DNA of 64,000 bases from Dongia_B soli. Its GTDB lineage: Bacteria > Pseudomonadota > Alphaproteobacteria > Dongiales > Dongiaceae. This document shows, piece by piece, positions 55,538-64,000 of the stretch. The position numbers were made by a program, and so were the translations under genes. Where the stretch lies: NCBI RefSeq assembly GCF_034044715.1, contig NZ_JAXCLW010000004.1, positions 124,001 through 188,000 of the forward strand, given 5' to 3'. Each line of letters starts with the position of its first letter. Positions within the stretch are counted from its first letter, which is position 1. A model generated the notes under the pieces. The model had not been told where the DNA came from. It saw nothing but the letters and a program-made list of their open reading frames with translations, and searched no databases.

Positions 55538-57298
55538 TCAGACCAGCACCATACCTTCTTCCGAAATCGGCTTTGCCGACTGATCTTCCGGCCCCAACAG
55601 CATCTCGTTATGCGCGGCACCGGAGGGGATCATCGGGAAACAATTTTCCTTCTCGTCGACCGCCACATCGACGATCACCGGTCCTTTGATGTCGATCATC
55701 TGCTTGATGATACCGTCGAGTTCCGAGGTCTTGGACGCCCGCAGCCCATGCGCGCCGAAGGCATCCGCCAGCTTCACGAAATCCGGCAAAGCATCACTGT
55801 AGCTTTCGGAATAACGGCCGCCATGCAACAGTTCCTGCCATTGCCGCACCATGCCCATCCAGCGGTTATTGAGGATGAATATCTTCACCGGCAGGCGATA
55901 CTGCACCAGGGTCGAGAGCTCCTGGATATTCATCATGATCGAGGCTTCGCCAGCGACATCGATCACCAGTGAGTCGGGATGCGCCACCTGGACGCCGGTC
56001 GCGGCGGGCAGCCCATAACCCATGGTGCCTAAGCCGCCCGAGGTCATCCAATGATGCGGTTTCTCGAACTTCAGGAATTGCGCCGCCCACATCTGATGCT
56101 GGCCCACTTCCGTGGTGATATAGAAGTCGCGGTCCTTGATCGCCGAATAGAGCCGTTCGAGCGCATATTGCGGTTTGATAATCTCGGAATCCTGCTTGTA
56201 CTTCAGGCAGTCGCGGCCGCGCCATTTGTTGATCTGGTCCCACCAGGCGGAGAGAGCCTTGGCATCGGGGCGGATCTGGCGCGCCTTCCAGATGCGCATC
56301 ATCTCTTCGACGACATGGCCGACGTCCCCGACCACTGGCACATCCACCCGAACGTTCTTGTTGATCGAGCTGGGATCGATATCGACGTGAATCTTTTTCG
56401 AGTTCGGCGAGAAGGCCGAGACCTTGCCGGTCACCCGGTCATCGAACCGCGCGCCGATATTGATCATCACGTCGCAATCATGCATCGCCCAATTGGCTTC
56501 GTACATGCCATGCATGCCGAGCATGCCGATCGACAGCGGATCCGAGCCTGGAAACGCGCCGAGCCCCATCAGGGTCTGGGTGCAGGGAAAGCCTGTCAGC
56601 CGGATGAAGTCGACCAGCAACTGCGCCGCCGCCGGCCCTGAATTAACCACGCCACCGCCGATATAAAAGAGCGGCTTCTTCGCGCTCGCCATCAGGGCGA
56701 TCGCCGCCTCGACCTGCTGGCGATCCGGCTTCACCGGCGGATTGTAGCTGCGGTGACGTTCGCCGGCGTGATTGGTGTAGGTCCCGGCGGTCTGCTGGAC
56801 GTCCTTCGGCAGATCGACGACGACGGGCCCGGGACGACCGCTGCGCGCCACGTGGAACGCCTCGTGGATCGTGCGCGACAGGTCATCAACCGATTTCACC
56901 AGGTAATTATGCTTGGTGCAGGGACGAGTGATGCCGGTCGTGTCCGCTTCCTGGAAAGCATCATTGCCGATCAGATGCGTCGGCACCTGGCCGGTCAGGC
57001 AGACGATCGGGATCGAATCCATCAGCGCATCGGTGAGACCAGTGACGGCATTGGTCGCGCCGGGGCCTGAGGTTACGAGAACGACGCCAACCTTGCCCGT
57101 CGAGCGCGCATAGCCTTCTGCCGCATGAACCGCAGCCTGTTCATGGCGAACCAGGATGTGCTTGATCTGGTTGTGCTTGAACAGCGCGTCATATAGCGGC
57201 AGAACGGCCCCGCCCGGATAGCCGAAGATCACCTCAACCCCTTGATCGATCAGCGCTTTGACAATGATCTCCGCGCCCAGGATCGGTTCGCTGGCCAT
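55538..57298 (-). CDS. ilvI: acetolactate synthase large (catalytic) subunit
   Basis: 586 aa thiamine-diphosphate enzyme that condenses two pyruvates, or pyruvate with 2-oxobutyrate. Motifs are VIFGYPGGAVLPLYDAL with the catalytic Glu following in LVRHEQAAVHAAEGYAR, RFDDRVTG of the FAD region, and GDV-type ThDP binding seen as VIDVAGEASIMMNIQEL. GAGGA precedes ATG 57298; the frame is open 16 codons upstream. It is first of ilvI-ilvH-ilvC; 2-oxobutyrate would come from the ilvA product encoded 40 kb away. No leader peptide was recognised. Confidence 0.95.
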   Translation of the reverse strand: MASEPILGAEIIVKALIDQGVEVIFGYPGGAVLPLYDALFKHNQIKHILVRHEQAAVHAAEGYARSTGKVGVVLVTSGPGATNAVTGLTDALMDSIPIVCLTGQVPTHLIGNDAFQEADTTGITRPCTKHNYLVKSVDDLSRTIHEAFHVARSGRPGPVVVDLPKDVQQTAGTYTNHAGERHRSYNPPVKPDRQQVEAAIALMASAKKPLFYIGGGVVNSGPAAAQLLVDFIRLTGFPCTQTLMGLGAFPGSDPLSIGMLGMHGMYEANWAMHDCDVMINIGARFDDRVTGKVSAFSPNSKKIHVDIDPSSINKNVRVDVPVVGDVGHVVEEMMRIWKARQIRPDAKALSAWWDQINKWRGRDCLKYKQDSEIIKPQYALERLYSAIKDRDFYITTEVGQHQMWAAQFLKFEKPHHWMTSGGLGTMGYGLPAATGVQVAHPDSLVIDVAGEASIMMNIQELSTLVQYRLPVKIFILNNRWMGMVRQWQELLHGGRYSESYSDALPDFVKLADAFGAHGLRASKTSELDGIIKQMIDIKGPVIVDVAVDEKENCFPMIPSGAAHNEMLLGPEDQSAKPISEEGMVLV

Positions 57299-57409
57299 AT
57301 CGTCGTCCTCATTCTGCGGTCTGCTGCAGGCGCGAAGGCGCCGCATCGAGACAAAATGTCACCGTTCCCGAGCCTGTTGGGTCGGGAGTGGCTGGACCCT
57401 AGAGGCTGA

Positions 57410-58414
57410 TCAGTCTGGGGTCAACATAAAATCGCGAATATTCTGAAAGATTCTCTGAAGTGAACTTTCGGAAAATTTCATTTCTATGTTATCTGGAGAC
57501 ATAAAATTACCAAACTCCATTTGATGCCGAAACCACGTCGTTTGCCGCTTGGCATAATTTCGGGTCGCCTGTTGCGCTGCGGCAATGGCCGCTTCGCCAT
57601 CCCGGCGGCCATTGATCACGTCGGCCAATTCGCGAAACCCGAGCGATTTGCCCCCCGGCGCCCTCAGTACATTGCCGCCATAGGCTGCCAATGCGACCGC
57701 CACTTCCGGAAGCGCGCCGCGCGCTATCATCGTCTCAAAGCGCCGGTCACAGGCAGCATAGAGAAGATCGCGCGGCGGCAGGACCACCCAGCACTGAAAG
57801 CGCAAGCCCTCGGGCGGCTCGGGCGGCAGTTGATGCCACTCGCCGAGCGAGCGGCCGGTACCTTGCAGAACTTCCCAGGCCCTCACGACACGTTGTGTGT
57901 CATTGGGATGCAGGCGCTGGCCCATGACCAGATCTTCGGCGGCGAGCCGGCCATGCAAGCCGGCGACGCCGAGTTCCTTCAACAACTTCATCGCCGCCTC
58001 GCGATATACCGGCGGTATCTCGGGGATCGGCGACAAGCCTTGCATCAGCGACCGCAGATAAAGCCCGGTCCCGCCGACCAGGATCGGCAACTTGCCCTGC
58101 GCCTGCGCGGCCCGAATCTCGGTTAGGGCCAGCTCGGCCCAACGCGCGGCGGAACAGGCATCGTCCAGACGAAGGAAACCATAGAGCCGATGCGGGACCG
58201 CAGCGAGATCAGCTGCATCGGGTTGCGCTGTCAAGATCGGCAGATCGCCATAGATCTGCATCGAATCGGCATTAATGATGACGCCCGAGAAAGCCTGCGC
58301 CACGCGCATCGCCAGCGCAGATTTGCCGCTCGCCGTCGGTCCGCCGATGACAATTACGGGCCGCTTCGCGCTTTCCTTGTCTGAGGTCGCCGCCTCCGAT
58401 ATATCCGACTGCAT
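57410..58414 (-). CDS. miaA: tRNA dimethylallyltransferase
   Basis: 334 aa. It adds dimethylallyl to A37 of tRNAs reading U-starting codons. The P-loop is GGPTASGKSALA, followed by the conserved INADSMQIYGDLPILTAQP, LVGGTGLYLRSLMQGL and HPNDTQRVVRAWEV. The RNA-binding end shows KSLGFRELADVINGR and RNYAKRQTTWFR. The start at 58414 is the family start; its ATG shares the CATG at 58412-58415 with the divergent serB start. The C-terminal tail is somewhat longer than usual. Confidence 0.94.
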   Translation of the reverse strand: MQSDISEAATSDKESAKRPVIVIGGPTASGKSALAMRVAQAFSGVIINADSMQIYGDLPILTAQPDAADLAAVPHRLYGFLRLDDACSAARWAELALTEIRAAQAQGKLPILVGGTGLYLRSLMQGLSPIPEIPPVYREAAMKLLKELGVAGLHGRLAAEDLVMGQRLHPNDTQRVVRAWEVLQGTGRSLGEWHQLPPEPPEGLRFQCWVVLPPRDLLYAACDRRFETMIARGALPEVAVALAAYGGNVLRAPGGKSLGFRELADVINGRRDGEAAIAAAQQATRNYAKRQTTWFRHQMEFGNFMSPDNIEMKFSESSLQRIFQNIRDFMLTPD

Positions 58415-59327
58415 GATGAAATCCGTTCTGACCCTGGTCGCCCCGCCCGATCGCCATCCGCTTTCCGATGCCGTCACCACCGTCCTCCTGCAGCGTTTGC
58501 ATCAGGTGGGCGCGACGACAGGCGACATCGCCTGGCTGCAGGAAGAGATCGCCTGCGATATCCCCTTTGATAACCTGCCGGTCGATCAAGCGCAGCAACT
58601 TGTCGCCGCGACGCTAGCCGAACTACCCATCGATTTCCATGTCCAGCCGGCCGCCAATCGCCGCAAGAAATTGCTGCTATCAGACATGGATTCGACCATC
58701 CTGACCAATGAGACCTTGGACGATATCGCCGACATCGCCGGTCTCAAGGACGAGATCGCCGCCATCACCGCTCGGGCCATGGCGGGCGAGCTGGACTTCA
58801 CCCAGGCGCTGATCGAACGCGTTGCCATGCTGGCCGATCTCTCGGAGACGGCGCTTGCCAAAGCCTTCGACCGCATCGGCTATTCGGCAGGAGGCGCGAC
58901 ACTTGTTGCGACCATGCGCCGGCACGGCGCCTATACAGCGCTGGTCTCCGGCGGGTTCAAGTATTTCACCAGCCGTGTGGCCGGTAAAATCGGCTTTGAC
59001 CTCGATCTCGCCAATGATCTGGAAATCTCCGAGGGCCGTCTAACCGGGCGACTGCAGGGACCGATCCTCGATCCCGACGGCAAGCTGAGCGCCTTGATTC
59101 GCCTCAGCGACGAGCATGGCCTGACGCCCGCCGATGCCACCACCGTGGGAGACGGATCCAACGATATTCCAATGTTGCGGGCGGCGGGCCTGGGTGTCGC
59201 CTATCGCGGCAAACCGATCGTCCGCCAGGCCGTCGCCTGCCAAGTAAATCACACTGACCTCACCACCCTGCTCTATTTCCAGGGTTACCATCACACCGAT
59301 TTCATCGTGGCAGGGGATCGCGCCTGA
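58413..59327 (+). CDS. serB: phosphoserine phosphatase
   Basis: 304 aa, HAD-superfamily enzyme of serine synthesis. An N-terminal regulatory region (1-85) precedes the catalytic core: LLLSDMDSTIL with the nucleophile Asp, LVSGGFKYFTSRVA with the conserved Ser and Lys region, and GDGSNDIPMLRAAG with the metal Asp. I use the ATG at 58413, with a second ATG directly after it; the frame is open upstream only over miaA. Neither start has a strong ribosome site. It converges on the lrp-like gene with an eleven-base gap. Confidence 0.94.
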   Translation: MMKSVLTLVAPPDRHPLSDAVTTVLLQRLHQVGATTGDIAWLQEEIACDIPFDNLPVDQAQQLVAATLAELPIDFHVQPAANRRKKLLLSDMDSTILTNETLDDIADIAGLKDEIAAITARAMAGELDFTQALIERVAMLADLSETALAKAFDRIGYSAGGATLVATMRRHGAYTALVSGGFKYFTSRVAGKIGFDLDLANDLEISEGRLTGRLQGPILDPDGKLSALIRLSDEHGLTPADATTVGDGSNDIPMLRAAGLGVAYRGKPIVRQAVACQVNHTDLTTLLYFQGYHHTDFIVAGDRA

Positions 59328-59337
59328 CCCTTCGACC

Positions 59338-59862
59338 TTAACGGCTCGCCTCACGGCGCGATCGTTTCGCCGGCTGGCCCGCATCGGGTTTTTCACGATA
59401 ACGGCGCAGCGGCAATTGCAGTGGCGGCTTCACTTCCTTCAAGGCGAAGCTGCTATGAATCTCCCGCACACCGGGCAGTTTGCCCAGCACCTGCAGGGCG
59501 AATTCGCCATAGGCATCGAGATCTTCAGCGACCACATGCAGCAAGAAATCATGCTGCCCGGCCAGGATATGGCAACCGACCACTTCCGGCAGGTTGATCA
59601 CCGCGTTCTCAAAAGCTTGATGCGCCTTGGTGTCCTGGCTGTGAATCGAAACATTGACGAAGACCGTCACGCCGAGGCCAAGCCGCCGCTGATCGAACAT
59701 CGCTTGATAGCCGCGAATGATCCCCTCCTCTTCCAGCCGCTTGACCCGCCGCCAGCAGGGCGACGGTGACAGCCCGACACGCTCGGCAAGATCGTTATTG
59801 GTCAATCGGCCATCGGCCTGTAGCGCCGCGAGGATCTTGATGTCTTGATCGTCAAGTTCCAT
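59338..59862 (-). CDS. Lrp/AsnC-family transcriptional regulator
   Basis: 174 aa. The winged helix-turn-helix (LDDQDIKILAALQADGR, NNDLAERVGLSPSPCWRRVK) is followed by a RAM/ACT effector domain (VVGCHILAGQHDFLLHVVAEDLD). A basic, probably disordered tail ends the protein (KRSRREASR). It is divergent from a LysE-type amino acid exporter gene, the classic arrangement for control of that exporter by its amino acid. Repression or activation cannot be told from sequence. Confidence 0.92.
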   Translation of the reverse strand: MELDDQDIKILAALQADGRLTNNDLAERVGLSPSPCWRRVKRLEEEGIIRGYQAMFDQRRLGLGVTVFVNVSIHSQDTKAHQAFENAVINLPEVVGCHILAGQHDFLLHVVAEDLDAYGEFALQVLGKLPGVREIHSSFALKEVKPPLQLPLRRYREKPDAGQPAKRSRREASR

Positions 59863-60016
59863 CCCAGGGATAATCCTTTCCTAAATTCGCTCCATCTAGG
59901 CAGATCATACCCCAAATTACCTGAATGACGGCAAAGAAAGACAACCTCTTTCCAACCCAGCGGCCTATTCTTCCGCTCCGGAGTTCAAGACGGACCGCGT
60001 TTGCTCAAGGCTCGGG
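59863..60016. promoter_or_regulatory. divergent lrp/lysE promoter region
   Basis: About 150 bases between the regulator and exporter genes, with A+T-rich patches (for example around 59911-59922) suited to Lrp binding. No clear palindromic operator or sigma-70 pair could be fixed by eye. Confidence 0.35.
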
Positions 60017-60649
60017 TTGATGATGAATCAAGCACAGATCGCTATTCTCGCCGCCATTACCGCCAGTGTTTTCGCGGCCTTGGTCGTACCGGGGCCAAGC
60101 TCGATTACGGTGATGCGCGCGAGTCTCACCGCTGGCGCCCGCTGCGGCTTGGCAACTGCGACCGGTGTCGCTTTGAGCAATTCGTTCTATGCGACGGCTG
60201 CCGCTTTCGGCCTTGCCATGGTGATTCGGGAGGCCGCCCCCCTGATGATAGCAATCAAGTTGCTCGGCGGCGCCTACCTCATCTATCTCGGCTTGCGCCT
60301 CATCCTCAGCGAAAAACACACCGACCTGCCAATCGGTCGCCAGAAGCCGATGTCCCTTCGATACGCTTTCCGCCGTGGCCTGCTGACTGATCTTTCCAAT
60401 CCTAAAACCATGATGGCCTTCTTGGGTATTTTCGCCATCGCCTTTCCCACCCATCCGACACATGAACTATCGGTGGCGGTCGTCGCAGTGATCGCCTGTC
60501 TGTCCCTTTCATGGCATTGCCTGCTGGCCGGCCTATTCGCAAGGCCGACATTGCGGCGCGCTTATCAGGGCTTCAGCCGCTGGATCGACCGGCTGGCCGG
60601 CGGCCTCATCAGTGCTTTCGGTGCTGCCATCGCCGCAACCAGCGCCTAG
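60017..60649 (+). CDS. LysE/RhtB-family amino acid exporter
   Basis: 210 aa with six hydrophobic helices. The family start is seen as VVPGPSSITVMRASLTAGARCGLATATG, the second half has LGGAYLIYLGLRLI, and RRGLLTDLSNPKTMMAF carries the conserved NPK. It exports an amino acid such as threonine, homoserine or leucine; which one is unknown. ATG 60017 is followed at once by a second ATG, and either could be used. It is paired with the divergent Lrp-type regulator. Confidence 0.92.
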   Translation: MMMNQAQIAILAAITASVFAALVVPGPSSITVMRASLTAGARCGLATATGVALSNSFYATAAAFGLAMVIREAAPLMIAIKLLGGAYLIYLGLRLILSEKHTDLPIGRQKPMSLRYAFRRGLLTDLSNPKTMMAFLGIFAIAFPTHPTHELSVAVVAVIACLSLSWHCLLAGLFARPTLRRAYQGFSRWIDRLAGGLISAFGAAIAATSA

Positions 60650-60673
60650 CATCGGCGCCCCATCCGTCAAAAT

Positions 60674-60704
60674 GAAAGCCCGGCAGGACGAAGCTGCCGG
60701 GCTT
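60674..60704 (-). terminator. intrinsic terminator between degP and the exporter gene
   Basis: A perfect eleven-base stem, AAGCCCGGCAG (60676-60686) and CTGCCGGGCTT (60694-60704), with a seven-base loop. On the minus strand it is followed by TTCATTTTG, so it mainly serves degP; it may also slow transcription of the exporter from the other side. Confidence 0.75.
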
Positions 60705-60740
60705 ATAATGTCTGGGCTAAATCGGAGACCGATCTTTAGA

Positions 60741-62189
60741 TCAGTTCTTCTTGATCTTGACCGCGATCCATTGCGATTCACCCTGGCGGTCAACCAGGAG
60801 TGTGACCACGCGATAACCGTTGTCCTGCGCCGTTTTGATGCGTGCGGCGACCTCCTTAGGGGTTTCGACCGCTTTCTGGTCGACCTCGACGATCACGTCG
60901 CCCGGCCGAAGATCCTTCTCCGCCGCAGGACCGTCAGGGTCGACATCGACGATCACCACGCCGGTGACATCTTCGCCAAGGTCGAAGTCCTGGCGCTGCT
61001 TGTCACCGATCGCCGCCAGTTCCAATCCCAGCGCAGTGATCTTGCTGGAGGACTGGTCCGGCTTCTCCTGCTGTTGTGAATCCTCGTCATTTTCGCTAAC
61101 GGCAGCCTCTTCGGCATTTTCATCCAATTCGCCGAGCGTGACCGACAACGTCATCTCCTGGCCTTTGCGCCAGACAACCACATCGACCTTTTTGTTGACA
61201 GGAGTTTCCGCCACCATGCGTGGCAGCCCCCGCATCTGTGTCACATCCTTGCCGTCGAACCGGAGCACGACATCGCCCTGCTTGATCCCCGCCTTATCGG
61301 CCGGACCGCTCGGCGTAATCCCCGCCACCAAGGCGCCTTTGACCGACGGCAGTTTCAAACCTTCGGCAAGGTCCTCGCTGATCGATTGGATGCGTACACC
61401 CAGCCAGCCGCGCCGAGGATGGCCGAATTGACGGATCTGGTCGATGACGGACTTCGCCAGATTTGAGGGAATGGCAAAGCCGATCCCGACCGAGCCGCCG
61501 GAGGGTGAAAAGATCGCCGAATTGATGCCGACAACCTCACCTTCCATGTTGAACATCGGACCGCCGGAATTGCCGCGATTGATCGAGGCATCGGTCTGGA
61601 TGAAATCGTCATACGGACCGGCATTGATATCGCGTTGATGTGCTGAGACGATGCCCGCCGTTACCGAACCGCCGAGGCCAAAGGGATTGCCGATGGCCAG
61701 CACCCAATCGCCGATGCGCAAGGCTGTCGAATCGCCCCATTTCACGGCCGGCAGCGGCTTCTTTACATCGACCTTGAGCAGCGCCAGATCGGTTTTTGGG
61801 TCGCGGCCGATCAGTTTCGCCTTCAATTCGGTATCGTCATGCATCACGACCATGATCTCGTCGGCATTTTCGATCACATGATTGTTGGTGACGATATATC
61901 CATTGGGATCAATGATGAAACCGGAACCGAGGGAGGTAGCCTTGCGGGGCCGCGGCTTGGCGCCCTGCCGCCGGTCCAGGAACTCGCGGAACATCTCGTC
62001 GAGATCCTGCATCTGGCTATCGGCGCTGATTGTCTGCGTGGTGGCGATATTCACCACCGACGGCAACGATTTTTCCGCCAGATCGGCAAAGCTCTCGGGC
62101 GCTGATCTTGCCTGGGCGATCCCTGCTCCTGAGGACAGCAGGGCGGCCACCGCAACGGCGAAAAAGCCTAATTTCAGCACATATTGCAT
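60741..62189 (-). CDS. degP: Do/DegP-family periplasmic serine protease
   Basis: 482 aa. The signal peptide starts at MQYVLKLGFF and ends near AQARS; GGAAG precedes ATG 62189. The trypsin-like domain holds the triad: His in TNNHVIENADEI, Asp in DPKTDLALLKV and Ser in NRGNSGGPMFN. Two PDZ domains follow (GWLGVRIQSISEDLAEGL and VTGVVIVDVDPDGPAAEKDL), separated by an acidic, Glu/Gln/Ser-rich linker of ~30 residues. It degrades or refolds misfolded envelope proteins. It follows hflKC in the same direction, a common alphaproteobacterial order. Confidence 0.94.
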   Translation of the reverse strand: MQYVLKLGFFAVAVAALLSSGAGIAQARSAPESFADLAEKSLPSVVNIATTQTISADSQMQDLDEMFREFLDRRQGAKPRPRKATSLGSGFIIDPNGYIVTNNHVIENADEIMVVMHDDTELKAKLIGRDPKTDLALLKVDVKKPLPAVKWGDSTALRIGDWVLAIGNPFGLGGSVTAGIVSAHQRDINAGPYDDFIQTDASINRGNSGGPMFNMEGEVVGINSAIFSPSGGSVGIGFAIPSNLAKSVIDQIRQFGHPRRGWLGVRIQSISEDLAEGLKLPSVKGALVAGITPSGPADKAGIKQGDVVLRFDGKDVTQMRGLPRMVAETPVNKKVDVVVWRKGQEMTLSVTLGELDENAEEAAVSENDEDSQQQEKPDQSSSKITALGLELAAIGDKQRQDFDLGEDVTGVVIVDVDPDGPAAEKDLRPGDVIVEVDQKAVETPKEVAARIKTAQDNGYRVVTLLVDRQGESQWIAVKIKKN

Positions 62190-62474
62190 CACCGCTTCCC
62201 GCGGCGCTGTGATGATGCGGCTGTAACGCGCCGTCCGATCGCCGGCGGATAAAGATCGAGCTATGGTCATCGTCAGATCAGGCTCCGTTGCAAGTCACCG
62301 GATCCAGGACCTGGACCCGCCATCGTCAAAGGATATATGCCTGCCTGGCAGATGAAGAGGATACCATCGCTCGATGCTGCCATCGGCTGGGGCATAACTG
62401 CGCCATGCTAGTCAGTTCGGCCGCTTCGGGCCAGCCTGATTAAGGCCGGCCCGAAGCTATCCGCTAACAGCCTG

Positions 62475-63356
62475 TTATTGGGCCGGCTTGCCGGGTTCGG
62501 TCTCGAAATAGCGGAAAAAGTCTCCAGTCGGCGATCCGACAAAAGTTGTGTTATTGCCGCCGAGGCCAGTCTCCATCGCCTGCAACGAGCGATAGAAATC
62601 GAAGAACTTCGGATCCTTACCGAAGGCGTCGTTGTAAATCCGCGTCGCTTCGCCATCGCCTTCGCCGCGCAGGATTTCGCCCTGCCTTCGGGCTTCCGCC
62701 AGTGTGACCACTTTCTGCTTATCAGCTTCAGCCCGCAATTCACGCGCTTCGCGTTCGCCTTCGGCTCGGATTTTCCGCGCTTCCTGGGCACGCTGTGTCC
62801 GCATGCGGTTATAGACGGCATCGCTATTGGCACTTGGCAGATCGACGCGCTTGAAGCGCACATCGACAATGCGGATGCCATAGGGCTTCGCCGATTCCGT
62901 CAGCAAGCTGGTGATATCCTTCATCAACTCCGCCCGCTGCGGGGTCAGGATATTCGTCATCGACACATTGCCGATCACCGCGCGCAAGGCAGAAACCAGC
63001 ACGCTGCCAATCTGCCCTTCCGCCCGGCCCTCCGTGCGGCCGACCTGATAGAAACGCAGCGGGTCTTCAATCTGGTAGCGGACATAAGCGGAAATCACGA
63101 TGCGCTTCTGATCCAGCGTCAGCAATTCCTGAGCCGGGGCGTCGAAATTCAGTACCCGCTTATCGACATAATGAACGTTTTCGACGAAGGGAATACGCCA
63201 ATGTAATCCTGGTTGATTGACGATCACGCGGACCGGCTTGCCGAATTGCAGGACGATTGCATCCTGCCATTGCGGCACCTGAAAAATCGACAGGAGACCA
63301 GCAAGGATGACGACGCCCGCGATGATGGCGGCAACCAGTGTCGAGTTGCGCTTCAT
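62475..63356 (-). CDS. hflC: HflC, modulator of FtsH protease
   Basis: 293 aa SPFH/prohibitin-family protein. An N-terminal membrane anchor (LVAAIIAGVVILAGLLSIF) is followed by the SPFH domain with QDAIVLQFGKPVRVI and ISAYVRYQIEDPLRFYQ, then a charged helical stretch (RKIRAEGEREARELRAEAD). It forms the periplasmic HflKC cage around FtsH. Its start overlaps the hflK stop by four bases. Confidence 0.95.
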   Translation of the reverse strand: MKRNSTLVAAIIAGVVILAGLLSIFQVPQWQDAIVLQFGKPVRVIVNQPGLHWRIPFVENVHYVDKRVLNFDAPAQELLTLDQKRIVISAYVRYQIEDPLRFYQVGRTEGRAEGQIGSVLVSALRAVIGNVSMTNILTPQRAELMKDITSLLTESAKPYGIRIVDVRFKRVDLPSANSDAVYNRMRTQRAQEARKIRAEGEREARELRAEADKQKVVTLAEARRQGEILRGEGDGEATRIYNDAFGKDPKFFDFYRSLQAMETGLGGNNTTFVGSPTGDFFRYFETEPGKPAQ

Positions 63357-64000
63357 GGCTGGACTCCCGGCTGAACCGCGCTCTGCTGGTTATCATTATT
63401 CGTGGCAGGCGCCGCATTGCTTTGCGCCGGTTTGGCACGGGACTTGAGGAGCTGATCCAGCGGCAGATAGGGAATGGTGCCGCTCTTGCCGTCATCGGCG
63501 ACCAGCACTTTATTCATATTCCCCATAATGCGTTCCATCGTCTCCAGATACATCCGCCGTTCGGTGACGTTCGGATTGGTTTGGTACTGCTGATAGATCG
63601 ACATGAAACGCTGCGTATCGCCCTGGGCATCGGCAATCTTTTCCTGCTTATAACCTTCCGATTGACGGATGATCTGCGTGGCCTGACCTTCCGCATCCTG
63701 CGTGATCTGATTAAAATAGGCCTGCGCTTCGTTCACCAGGCTGACCTTGTCGGCCTTTGCCTTCTGAACGTCGCGGAATGCATCAACCACTTCCTGTGGC
63801 GCATCTGATTTCTGCATCGAAAGCTGTTCGATACGAATGCCGGAATTATAGGAATCAAGAATGCCTTGGGCTAATTCCTCGGCCTTGGCTTCGATCTGGC
63901 TACGGCCTTCGGTGATAGCATATTCGAAAGTCGATTGACCGATGATCTCGCGAATGGCGGCTTCGACAGCATTTTTCACTGTCGCATTCTTGACCGAGGC
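63353..64000 (-). CDS. hflK: HflK, modulator of FtsH protease (N-terminus beyond window)
   Basis: The frame is open to the right edge, giving 215 C-terminal residues. Visible are the end of the SPFH domain (VEAAIREIIGQSTFEYAIT), the helical rod with QKSDAPQEVVDAFRDVQKAK, EAQAYFNQITQDAEGQA and MERIMGNMNKVLV, and a Gln/Asn/Pro-rich tail. These are HflK rather than HflC features. It partners HflC, encoded directly downstream. The start codon and membrane anchor lie outside the window. Confidence 0.94.
   Translation of the reverse strand, partial: ASVKNATVKNAVEAAIREIIGQSTFEYAITEGRSQIEAKAEELAQGILDSYNSGIRIEQLSMQKSDAPQEVVDAFRDVQKAKADKVSLVNEAQAYFNQITQDAEGQATQIIRQSEGYKQEKIADAQGDTQRFMSIYQQYQTNPNVTERRMYLETMERIMGNMNKVLVADDGKSGTIPYLPLDQLLKSRAKPAQSNAAPATNNDNQQSAVQPGVQP

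Overview
The window looks like chromosomal DNA of an alphaproteobacterium, most likely near the Rhodospirillales. The grounds are moderate-to-high G+C, a DUF992 protein, a DmdC-like acyl-CoA dehydrogenase, the run hflK-hflC-degP / lrp-lysE / serB-miaA-ilvI-ilvH-ilvC, a compact mreBCD-mrdA-rodA cluster, and an amino acid:carrier-protein ligase of the type described from Bradyrhizobium. Genus-level placement is not possible from sequence reading alone. No insertion sequence, prophage, CRISPR array or rRNA gene was seen; one tRNA gene (Lys, CTT) is present.

Layout. 0-12.4 kb (+): end of an MBL-fold hydrolase, cysQ, tsaC/Sua5, a DUF992 protein, an acyl-CoA dehydrogenase, a sulfatase-family hydrolase, pgm-pgi, and a gene pair resembling the small and large subunits of N,N-dimethylformamidase, closed by a strong bidirectional hairpin. 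12.4-17 kb (-): a HisD paralogue with altered zinc-site residues, a ureidoglycolate lyase, a DUF6644-DUF6152 pair broken by three single-base frameshifts in homopolymer runs, and ilvA.

17.5-38.3 kb is an exopolysaccharide locus of the Wzx/Wzy type: a CpsD-like protein with a defective Walker A, two GT4 glycosyltransferases, a flippase, an outer-membrane barrel, a Wza-like lipoprotein, a GumC-like chain-length protein, a GH5 glucanase, a polymerase/ligase, a polyprenyl-phosphate sugar phosphotransferase, a GT26 (WecG/GumM-like) transferase, phosphomannomutase and ManC. The content fits a mannose-containing, possibly cellobiose-backbone polymer (xanthan/acetan-like; inference). A tightly coupled minus-strand four-gene operon sits inside it: carrier protein, acyl-CoA-dehydrogenase-like flavoprotein lacking the usual catalytic Glu, amino acid:carrier-protein ligase, and a tandem alpha/beta-hydrolase whose first half has lost its nucleophile. 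This is the best candidate for an undescribed pathway.

38.4-47 kb: acetoacetyl-CoA synthetase, a full livHMGF transporter with a divergent binding-protein gene, and an aromatic amino acid lyase homologue whose Ala-Ser-Gly MIO triad reads Gly-Ala-Gly. 47.4-53.5 kb: tRNA-Lys and the cell-elongation cluster. 53.9-64 kb: ilvCHI, miaA and serB (divergent, start codons overlapping in one CATG), an lrp/lysE divergent pair, degP, hflC and partial hflK.
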